Assembly: GCF_016859125.1 (NCBI RefSeq)
Contig: NZ_CP069338.1
Coordinates: 2,816,501-2,880,500, forward strand
Length of the DNA stretch: 64,000 nt
DNA from: Archangium violaceum
GTDB taxonomy: Bacteria > Myxococcota > Myxococcia > Myxococcales > Myxococcaceae
Direction of reading: 5' to 3'
This document shows positions 57,589 to 64,000 of this stretch, one piece after another. Under the pieces are notes generated by a model, which did not search any database, was not told where the DNA came from, and saw only the letters and a program-made list of their open reading frames with translations. How positions within the stretch are numbered: the stretch's first letter is position 1; each line of letters begins with the position of its first letter. The translations under genes and the position numbers were made by a program.

Positions 57589-57903
57589 ATGAGCTACAAC
57601 GACATACGAGGACCCCGCGTGGTGGGGTTGTCCGTGGCCTCTTCTCTCAACGAGTACATGATGCGCATCCAGGAGTTGGGCGCCGTGGAAGGTCCTGACG
57701 GGGAGCTGGAGCTCAGCCCCGAGGTGAGGCCGATATTGGAGGCCCTCCACCAGGTGCTCTCCGGCGGCTCGGTGGAGGTGAAGGTCCTCCACCGGGGCAA
57801 CCCCGATATCGTCAACGAGCTGAACCGCCGCGTGCAGCAGGTGGGGCAAGAGGCGAATGCCATCAACAAGGCGGCCGGCTTCTATCTGACCGCGACCCTA
57901 TGA
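57589..57903 (+). CDS. Small protein coupled to a histidine kinase
   Basis: A 104-residue protein with a helical C-terminal half (NELNRRVQQVGQEANAINKAAGFYLTATL), no Cys or Trp, and no signal or membrane helix. The ATG has GGAGG upstream. It overlaps the histidine kinase start (ATGA), implying coupled translation and perhaps a regulatory role. Not recognised. Confidence 0.65.
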   Translation: MSYNDIRGPRVVGLSVASSLNEYMMRIQELGAVEGPDGELELSPEVRPILEALHQVLSGGSVEVKVLHRGNPDIVNELNRRVQQVGQEANAINKAAGFYLTATL

Positions 57904-59252
57904 GCCTCCCCGTCCGCTGGCGCCGACTTCTCCAGGAGTCCTTCAAACATTGGGTGCGCTCGCAGGACACCCAGGAGGTGCTGGCCGCGTCGTCGCTGCG
58001 GGCCTGGCTGATCTCCGCGTTGATCATGCCGGCGGTGCTGGCGCTGGCGACCTGGGCCCCGGGGGCGGAGCGCTTCTTCGACCTGTCCTTCGTCAAGGCA
58101 CTGGCATGTCTGGCGCCCTCCATGGCGCTGGGTGTTGGCTTCGCCCTGCTGCACCGGGGCCGCCAGCGCATCGAGACGTGGGGCTGGCTGTACCTGCTGA
58201 CGGGCACGGCCGCCCTGCAGTTCTCCCTCGCGGCGCTGATGGCCCTGGCGGCGATGCCGGGAGCCATGGTGTTCGCGGCGGTGCTGCTCTTCGTCGCGGG
58301 CTACTATGGCCGGCTGCACCGCGTGGCGCCCAGCCAGCCCTTCGTCGCGCTGGGCTCGGTGGTGGCGCTGGGCCTGGCGGCGCTGATGGCCCGGACGGAT
58401 GAGCACGTGGCGCTCTTCGCCGTCATGGGGCCGCTGGCCATCATCCTGGAGATGTACACGGGCGCCTTCGCCCTGAAGCACGATCAGGCCCGCGCCGAGG
58501 CCGAGCAGCTGCGCGCCGCCGTGCAGGCGCAAATCCTGGAGCAGCAGGAGCGCGACGTGGGCCGGCTGTCCCAGGCCATGGTTCAGATCCTCGGCTACAA
58601 CCACGACATCAACAACACGTTGATGAGCGTGAGCGCGGCGGCGGACATGCTCTCCATCATGGGGGTGCAGCGCAACACCTTGCCGCGCGCCGAGTTCGAG
58701 GAGCTGGTGCGCGAGCTCAACGACGGCCTCGCGCGCATCCGCGAGATGGTCATTGAAATCCGGCAGAAGGGGCGGCGCTCGGTGAACAGCGAGCCGGAGA
58801 ACGTGCACGTCGTGCCCGTGCTGGAGTCGGTGCGCACCAGCCTGGGGTGGCGCTTCCCGGACGTGAACATCCAGGTGAAGGTGGAGGAGCAGGCGTCGCA
58901 CGCGCTGGTACGAGGGGGCGTCACCACGCTGCGGCGGGTGGTGGAGAACCTGGTGCTCAACGCGTGCGAGGGTGATGGCAGACAGGGCGCGGCGACGGTG
59001 AACATCCTCGCGCGCACCGAGCCGTTCAGCGGACGGTTGGAGCTGCTCATCGCGGACGACGGGCCGGGCTTCCCTCCGGACAAGCTGCGGGCCCCCATCG
59101 AGGGCCTGTCCACCACCAAGCCGAACGGCACGGGCCTGGGCCTCTACACCTCCGAGTGCCTCATCCGCGCCAGCGGGGGCACGCTGGAGCGAAACAACCG
59201 CACCCCGACGGGCGCGCAGCTGCGCATCCTGCTGCCAAGGGAATTGCGATGA
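57900..59252 (+). CDS. Membrane histidine kinase with six predicted helices
   Basis: A 450-residue kinase. About six membrane helices lie in residues ~27-190 (LISALIMPAVLALA, AMPGAMVFAAVLLFVAGYY and others) with short loops and no large periplasmic domain. Then QILGYNHDINNTLMSVSAAADML (H-box variant), NLVLNACEG, DDGPGFP and TKPNGTGLGLYTSECLIRA. It senses something in the membrane or a partner. It overlaps both neighbours by 4 bases, so it is in a coupled operon with the small protein and the prenyl-synthase-like protein. Confidence 0.85.
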   Translation: MSLPVRWRRLLQESFKHWVRSQDTQEVLAASSLRAWLISALIMPAVLALATWAPGAERFFDLSFVKALACLAPSMALGVGFALLHRGRQRIETWGWLYLLTGTAALQFSLAALMALAAMPGAMVFAAVLLFVAGYYGRLHRVAPSQPFVALGSVVALGLAALMARTDEHVALFAVMGPLAIILEMYTGAFALKHDQARAEAEQLRAAVQAQILEQQERDVGRLSQAMVQILGYNHDINNTLMSVSAAADMLSIMGVQRNTLPRAEFEELVRELNDGLARIREMVIEIRQKGRRSVNSEPENVHVVPVLESVRTSLGWRFPDVNIQVKVEEQASHALVRGGVTTLRRVVENLVLNACEGDGRQGAATVNILARTEPFSGRLELLIADDGPGFPPDKLRAPIEGLSTTKPNGTGLGLYTSECLIRASGGTLERNNRTPTGAQLRILLPRELR

Positions 59253-59977
59253 GCGCGGGCGCCGTCTTCCAGGAGGCACTGCGCGCGCTGCGCCGGCAGG
59301 AGCTTCCGGAGGAGGCCGAGCGGGAGGTGCTCCGGGCCCTGGAGGCGGGCCGGCCCGGGCCCCTGGCCCTGCTGTACGCGGCCGGGGCGGAGGCGGGGCT
59401 CGGACGCGAGGTGCTGCTGCGGCGCGCCGCGGGTCTCTTCCTCTGCTCCTGCGCGGCCAACCTGTCGGATGACCTGACGGATGGCGAGTGCACGTACCTC
59501 GCGGAGCCCCAGCGCGTGGGCCCCGGGGTGCAGTTCGCGCTGCAGTCCCTCTGCTTCGCCACGCTGGCTCGAGCGGAGCTGCCCGCGTCGCTGCTGGCGG
59601 AGACGGCGGGGAGGATGGTGACGGCGGCGGGGCTGCAGGTGCTCGAGGTGCGCACGGCCACGTGGACGGCGCCTCGCTTCAAACAGGTGGCCGAGGGCAT
59701 CGCCGGAGCGCAGTGGGCGCTGTACCTGCGGGTGTTGTGGGAGGGCACGGCGCTGGCGGGGCGGGCGGTGGAGGTGGGGCGGAACCTGGGCGTGGCGGCG
59801 CACGTGGCCGAGGACCTCCGCTCGGGCGACGCGCGCTTCCACGGCATGCCCGAGGAGGACCGGGGCGAGGTGCTGTCCTGGGCGAGAGAGGCGGCCGAGG
59901 CCGTGCGCCAGCGGGGACTCCCGTGCCTGGAGGCGGTGCTGCGCACGGTGGAGCCCGTGTTGTACCCCTCGCGGTAG
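59249..59977 (+). CDS. Polyprenyl-synthetase-like protein
   Basis: A 242-residue all-helical protein. A segment SCAANLSDDLTDGECTYL resembles the DDxxD metal site of trans-prenyl diphosphate synthases, and AEDLRSGDARF could be a second acidic site. The short length and the lack of other signature regions suggest a degenerate or specialised member. It overlaps the histidine kinase stop (ATGA). Possible roles: making a lipid sensed by the kinase, or a non-catalytic protein. The family call is tentative. Confidence 0.55.
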   Translation: MSAGAVFQEALRALRRQELPEEAEREVLRALEAGRPGPLALLYAAGAEAGLGREVLLRRAAGLFLCSCAANLSDDLTDGECTYLAEPQRVGPGVQFALQSLCFATLARAELPASLLAETAGRMVTAAGLQVLEVRTATWTAPRFKQVAEGIAGAQWALYLRVLWEGTALAGRAVEVGRNLGVAAHVAEDLRSGDARFHGMPEEDRGEVLSWAREAAEAVRQRGLPCLEAVLRTVEPVLYPSR

Positions 59978-60055
59978 GCCCGTCAGGACACCAGACGAGC
60001 AAGCGATTGCGGAGGAGCATCCCCATCTTCTCCCTCCAGAGCACCGGAGGAGCAC

Positions 60056-60514
60056 ATGGAGGCAGTCGAGGAGCTGAAGCTGGAGCAGGATCCCCTCGCA
60101 TCCGGCCTGGGCGTGGCGCAGGGCGTCTTCTATCTCGCCAGCGGCGTCTGGCCCATCGTCCACCTGCGCAGCTTCGAGGCCGTGACGGGCCCCAAGCCCG
60201 AGGGCTGGCTGGTGAAGACGGTGGGCGCGCTCATCGCCGTCGTCGGCGGCACGCTGCTGGCCGCGGGCCTGCGCCGCCGCGTCACCCCCGAGCTCATGCT
60301 GCTGGCCGCGGGGAGCGCCGCCTCGCTCGCGGCGGTGGACGTCGTCTACTCGCCCCAACGCATCTCGCCCGTGTACCTGCTGGATGCGCTGGCCGAGGGC
60401 GTCCTCGTCACCGCCTGGTGCGTGGCCGCCGCGCGCGCGTGGAAGCACCGGGACGTCCAGCCCCCCGCGCCCCGCTACACCTCTCCGGAGGACGCGGCCG
60501 GCTTCCCCACGTAG
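60056..60514 (+). CDS. Small membrane protein
   Basis: A 152-residue protein with about four membrane helices (GVAQGVFYLASGVWPIVHL, VGALIAVVGGTLLAAGL, LMLLAAGSAASLAAVDVVY, LLDALAEGVLVTAWCVAAARA). Cytoplasmic tails. Unrecognised. It is convergent with the esterase gene, 3 bases apart. Confidence 0.7.
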   Translation: MEAVEELKLEQDPLASGLGVAQGVFYLASGVWPIVHLRSFEAVTGPKPEGWLVKTVGALIAVVGGTLLAAGLRRRVTPELMLLAAGSAASLAAVDVVYSPQRISPVYLLDALAEGVLVTAWCVAAARAWKHRDVQPPAPRYTSPEDAAGFPT

Positions 60515-60517
60515 CAC

Positions 60518-61360
60518 TCACGGCGTGAGGAACCAGGCCAACGCCTCGCGCGCGATGTCGTCGGGGATGGTGTGGGGCCCGTCGAACTCGCGGTAGCGCA
60601 CCGCGTAGCCCGCCCCCTCCATGCGCGGGACGATGCGCCGGCTGCACGGGTCGATGTGCAGCACCTCGTCCTTCACCCCATGGGAGATGAAGAGCTTCGG
60701 CTCGCCCCGCCGCGCCGTCGTTTCGAGGAAGCCCGGTGAGAACGCAACCACGTGGGTGAACAGGTCCCCGTTGGTGAGGCCCAGCGACAGGGCATACGAC
60801 GCTCCGTCGGAGAAGCCCTCGAGGGCGATGCGCCCCGGATCCACCGCGTAGCGCTCGAAGACGTACGCCAGCGCCCGGTCGATGAAGGCCACGTCCGGCC
60901 CGAAGCCGATCTCGCTGCTGATGAGATCCCACGTCGGGCCCCGGGACTCCGGCGCGAGCAGGAGGAGGCCCACCTCGTCCGCGAGCTCCTGCCACGGACT
61001 CAGCGCGTGGCGTGCATCGCCTCCCGCGCCGTGCAACATCACGACCAGGGGCATGGGCCGATCCGCCTGGTACCCCTTGGGGATGTAGAGCAGCCCGTCG
61101 CGCTCTCCGCCCAACCCCAACGGCCTCGGGCCCCGCGCCGGCTCCGCCTCCACCGAGGGCAGATGCGGACGCGCGTGCAGCCGGCCCTCCTTCGTCTCGT
61201 CATGTGGGGCTTCCGCCCGTGTTCCCGTCCTTGCCATGTCCTTCGTTTCCTTCGCGGCGCTCAATCCACATGCGAGGAGCAGCATGGCCCCGACCCCGCT
61301 CATGCGGGCGAACGCGGACCCACGCCCTCCCCCCATTCTACGGGTGGGCTCTGGCTTCAT
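60518..61360 (-). CDS. Esterase/PHB-depolymerase-like lipoprotein
   Basis: Alpha/beta hydrolase of 280 residues. The oxyanion region is VMLHGAGGDARHAL, the nucleophile Ser is in LEGFSDGASYAL, the Asp in HGVKDEVLH and the His in FDGPHTIPDD, as in LpqC/PHB-depolymerase and dienelactone-hydrolase-like esterases. MSGVGAMLLLACGLSA near the start has a lipobox-like LLAC, so it is probably a lipoprotein. ATG 61360 is chosen; ATG 61303 is possible. Confidence 0.8.
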   Translation of the reverse strand: MKPEPTRRMGGGRGSAFARMSGVGAMLLLACGLSAAKETKDMARTGTRAEAPHDETKEGRLHARPHLPSVEAEPARGPRPLGLGGERDGLLYIPKGYQADRPMPLVVMLHGAGGDARHALSPWQELADEVGLLLLAPESRGPTWDLISSEIGFGPDVAFIDRALAYVFERYAVDPGRIALEGFSDGASYALSLGLTNGDLFTHVVAFSPGFLETTARRGEPKLFISHGVKDEVLHIDPCSRRIVPRMEGAGYAVRYREFDGPHTIPDDIAREALAWFLTP

Positions 61361-61595
61361 ATCGGCACGGTCTCCGTCCGCCAGGCCGGCGCCCGTTGGC
61401 GTCGTGACCTGGACACGAGCAAACACCCGGCGCGGAGCGCTTCTCCCCCTCCCACCCGCTGCTCGCCTGGCGGCCCTCCTTCCAGGCCAGGGCGTCCTGC
61501 CTCCGACAGGAGTTCCACTCGCGAGCGGAGGTGGGTTGTCGGCGCACCCCACGATGCGGAGCTTGCCGACCCGACGTTCTCCAGGAGGAATGGCA

Positions 61596-62744
61596 ATGGC
61601 TCGCACGCAGGACAGAGGACAGCAAGCGCGGCGCACGCGCACGAAGAACCGCAAGGTGGGTTACGCGGTGGTGGGGCTCGGACACTTCGCGCAGGATGCG
61701 ATCCTCCCCGCGTTCAAACACGCCAAGAAGAACTCTCAACTGGTGGCACTCGTCTCGGGAGATGCGAAAAAACACCGCGTGCTGGGCAAGCGCCACGGTG
61801 TCCCCGTGTACGGCTATGACCAGCTCGACGAGTGCCTCGCCCTGCCCGAGGTGGACGCGGTCTACATCGCCCTGCCCAACTCGCTGCACGCCGAGTACGC
61901 GGTGCGCGCGGCGAGGGCCGGAGCGCACGTGCTGTGCGAGAAGCCCCTGGCGCTCGACGAGCAGCAGTGCCTGGACATGATTCGCGCCGCCGAGGACAGC
62001 GACGTGAAATTGATGACGGCCTATCGGTTGCATTTCGAGTCCGCCAACCTGGGTGCCGTGGACGCGGTGCGCAAGGGGAAGATTGGAGAGCCGCGCCTGT
62101 TCAGCTCGTCCTTCAGCTTCCAGATTCAAGGCCCCAACATCCGCATCGACCGCGAGGAGGGGGGTGGAGTGCTGTGGGACATCGGCGTCTACTGCGTCAA
62201 CGCGGCGCGCTATCTCTTCCGCGCCGAGCCCGAGGAGGTCTTCGCCTTCAAGGTGAAGGGCACGGACCCGCGCTTCGCCGACACCGAGGAGGCCGTGTCC
62301 GCGGTACTCCGCTTCCCGGAGGAGCGCCTGGCCTCGTTCAACATCAGCTTCGGCGCCGCGGGCACGTCCACGTATCAGCTCGTGGGAACCAAGGGCAGCC
62401 TCCGCCTGGAGAACGCCTACGACTACAAGGGGAAGATGACCCTCGAGCTGGAGACGAAGGGCAAGAAGCAGAAGCGCACCCTGCCCGCTCGCGACCAGAT
62501 CGGCCCGGAGATTTCGTACTTCAGTGACTGCATCTTGAAGGACCAGCGGGTCGAGCCCGACGGCTGGGAGGGGCTGGCCGACGTGCGCATCATCCGCGCG
62601 CTCTACACGTCGGCGGAGTCGGGCCGGCCGGTGCGGCTGGAGCCCTTCGAGAAGCGCCAGCGGCCCACGCCCGAGCAGGAGCAGCGCCGCCCGCCCGTGG
62701 AGGCCCCCGAGCCGATCGACGCGGCTCCGCCCTCGGGAGGGTGA
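61596..62744 (+). CDS. Gfo/Idh/MocA-family oxidoreductase
   Basis: NAD(P)-dependent sugar oxidoreductase of 382 residues, resembling glucose-fructose oxidoreductase. The Rossmann motif is VVGLGHFAQDAILPAF; LPNSLHAEYAVRAARAGAHVLCEKPLAL carries the EKP motif; the catalytic region has DIGVYCVNAARYLF. The ribosome site AGGAGG is 7 bases from ATG 61596, so that start is preferred to ATG 61590. There is no Tat signal, unlike Zymomonas GFOR, although the N-terminus is very basic. Confidence 0.9.
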   Translation: MARTQDRGQQARRTRTKNRKVGYAVVGLGHFAQDAILPAFKHAKKNSQLVALVSGDAKKHRVLGKRHGVPVYGYDQLDECLALPEVDAVYIALPNSLHAEYAVRAARAGAHVLCEKPLALDEQQCLDMIRAAEDSDVKLMTAYRLHFESANLGAVDAVRKGKIGEPRLFSSSFSFQIQGPNIRIDREEGGGVLWDIGVYCVNAARYLFRAEPEEVFAFKVKGTDPRFADTEEAVSAVLRFPEERLASFNISFGAAGTSTYQLVGTKGSLRLENAYDYKGKMTLELETKGKKQKRTLPARDQIGPEISYFSDCILKDQRVEPDGWEGLADVRIIRALYTSAESGRPVRLEPFEKRQRPTPEQEQRRPPVEAPEPIDAAPPSGG

Positions 62745-62885
62745 GCATCGCCGGGCGAGCAGGGTCCAGCGGGCTCACATGGGGTGGCGGGAAGAACTCG
62801 TGGAATGCGCACTTCCGCTGGCGCGCGGCATGGTGCATCTTCCCGCCCCCCCGCCGCCTCGCGCGGTTACATCCAGGAGCCCTGC

Positions 62886-63644
62886 ATGCTTCGCGCGCTC
62901 ACCCTGGTGAGTCTCCTGCTCTCGTTCCTACCTGTGCAGGCACAGGAAGGTTCCACACCCACCATGGACGCGGACACCCTCGCCCGGCGGCTGGGTGAGA
63001 CGACGTGGGGCATGGAGGAGCTGCTCGCCGGCAAGGTGGAGGAGATGACCATCACCCTGCGCGTGGAGGAGCTCGACGGGGACGGCAACGTGAAGCACAC
63101 CCAGGAGCGGGTGGACCGGCTCCGGGTGAAGGACGGCCAGCAGCACCGGGAAATCCTCCAGGCGCGCAAGGACGGTCAGGACGCCACCGAGGCCATGCGC
63201 AAGGACCTGGAGGAGCGCCAGCGCAAGGGCCAGGGCCGGGCGGAGTTCAACTCGGTCAACCTGCCCTTCGCGGCTTCCTACCTGGGGCAGCACCGCTTCT
63301 CGCTGGCGGGGAGGGATCCCAAGGAGCCCAACCGGCTGCGCCTGCGCTTCGAGCCCCGCGCCGACAAGGCGCCCTCCGTGCACAAGGGCGAGGCGCTCGT
63401 GGACCCGAGCACGGGACAGCTCATCCGCTTGAGCTACAGCCCCACGCAGCTGCCGCACATGGCGGACCGGGTGGACGTGCGCATGGACTTCCGTCCCCAC
63501 CCGGCGGTGGGCCAGGTGCTCGACACGCTCCACGTGGACGCCGAGGGCGGCCTGCTCTTCTACCGCAAGCACCTGCGCATCACCGCGCGCTACTCCGACC
63601 TGGTGCCCGCCGGCGGCTCGAAGGACGTGGCCTCCACGCCTTGA
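62886..63644 (+). CDS. Secreted hypothetical protein
   Basis: A 252-residue exported protein. The signal peptide (MLRALTLVSLLLSFLPVQAQ) is cleaved near QAQ|EG. The mature part is polar and charged (AGKVEEMTITLRVEELDGDG, FAASYLGQHRFSLAG, RVDVRMDFRPHPAVG) and strand-rich, like periplasmic lipoprotein-carrier or outer-membrane-assembly folds (tentative). No family is recognised. Confidence 0.75.
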   Translation: MLRALTLVSLLLSFLPVQAQEGSTPTMDADTLARRLGETTWGMEELLAGKVEEMTITLRVEELDGDGNVKHTQERVDRLRVKDGQQHREILQARKDGQDATEAMRKDLEERQRKGQGRAEFNSVNLPFAASYLGQHRFSLAGRDPKEPNRLRLRFEPRADKAPSVHKGEALVDPSTGQLIRLSYSPTQLPHMADRVDVRMDFRPHPAVGQVLDTLHVDAEGGLLFYRKHLRITARYSDLVPAGGSKDVASTP

Positions 63645-63730
63645 GGGGTGGCCCCGCGCGGCCAGGCGCATTTCCCCCAGGTGTTCCGGGTGGCCATGCC
63701 CGGCTATCCTCGCGCCCTGGGGAGGGATTC

Positions 63731-64000
63731 ATGACACGCGGGATTGGAACGTGGGGCGCTATCGCCCTGCTGGTGCTGCCCATGGCTTCGTGGGCCGAGG
63801 GCGAGCCCCTCAGGGTGGCCCTGTCCGGCAACTACATGCCGCTGCACGGATCGGACCGGAGCGGCAGGGTGGGCCTGGAGGCCGAGCTGGCCCTGGCCCT
63901 GGGCCGGGAGCTGGGGCGCGAGGTGGAGTTCGTCGATACGCAGCGGCGATTCAAGCTGGACACGCTCAAAGCAGTGGCCGAGGGCAAGGTGGATGTGAGC
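63731..64000 (+). CDS. Periplasmic solute-binding protein (3' end outside the window)
   Basis: The first 90 codons of an exported protein. The signal peptide is TRGIGTWGAIALLVLPMASWA. Then PLRVALSGNYMPLHGSDRSG and EAELALALGRELGREVEFVD, typical of family 3 extracellular solute-binding proteins (SBP_bac_3). ATG 63731 has GGGAGGG upstream. The frame is still open at the right edge. Confidence 0.8.
   Translation, partial: MTRGIGTWGAIALLVLPMASWAEGEPLRVALSGNYMPLHGSDRSGRVGLEAELALALGRELGREVEFVDTQRRFKLDTLKAVAEGKVDVS

Noticed and set aside
57589-59977. A ComQXP-like prenylated-pheromone system (prenyl synthase, small protein, membrane kinase)
   Set aside because: The small protein lacks the Trp that is modified in ComX and any leader, the gene order differs, and the prenyl-synthase call is itself tentative.

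Overview
The window reads as chromosomal DNA of a large-genome myxobacterium (Myxococcota; a Cystobacter/Archangium/Myxococcus-type organism is my inference). The grounds are very high GC with strong third-position bias, a eukaryote-type Ser/Thr kinase, many sigma-54 activators and histidine kinases, lipoproteins and outer-membrane barrels of unknown role, an AHH toxin with an Imm11-type immunity protein, and dispersed short inverted repeats. I saw no rRNA, tRNA, CRISPR array, insertion sequence or phage.

Layout. 1-4967: a Ser/Thr kinase cut by the left edge, then a sulfide-oxidation island: a human-type sulfide:quinone oxidoreductase, a FisR-like sigma-54 activator and an ETHE1-like persulfide dioxygenase. 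Two GG-N10-GC sigma-54 promoters and shared TGAAAC/GTTTCA half-sites tie the three together; a decayed rhodanese/TauE remnant follows. 4999-9025: a chemoreceptor, a GNAT acetyltransferase and an orphan NtrC-type response regulator. 9362-10496: an excisionase-type HTH gene and a PIN-domain toxin broken by a -1 frameshift. 10522-20787: an outer-membrane protein, then the minus-strand kdp locus (porin, 26-residue membrane peptide, kdpF, kdpA, kdpB, kdpC, a kinase-less KdpD and a separate histidine kinase, no kdpE) with a PtsN-like IIA protein just upstream. 21013-31799: mtfA, a frameshifted AHH toxin with its Imm11-type immunity gene, small signalling and membrane proteins, two lipoproteins and a sirtuin. 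31853-36796: an NtrB/NtrC-type two-component pair, an XRE regulator with a partner and an unrecognised protein. 36797-47450: a secreted isoamylase, a peptidoglycan amidase, a DUF4032-type protein, an SDR, a beta-class-like methyltransferase, a DehI/dehalogenase-like pair and a multicopper oxidase.

47522-56084 is the most interesting part. Seven co-directional minus-strand genes (aspartokinase, archaeal-type aldolase, 3-dehydroquinate synthase II, two PaaK-like adenylating enzymes, an amidohydrolase and a Coq4-like protein) lie opposite a divergent type II 3-dehydroquinase. They look like a biosynthetic cluster that builds an aromatic acid from aspartate semialdehyde by the archaeal/AHBA-type route instead of DAHP, then activates and perhaps decarboxylates it. 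I cannot match it to a known product.

56275-64000: a tightly coupled DyP-type peroxidase / degenerate receiver / small protein / membrane histidine kinase / prenyl-synthase-like operon, then a membrane protein, an esterase lipoprotein, a Gfo/Idh/MocA oxidoreductase, a secreted protein and the start of a solute-binding protein cut by the right edge.
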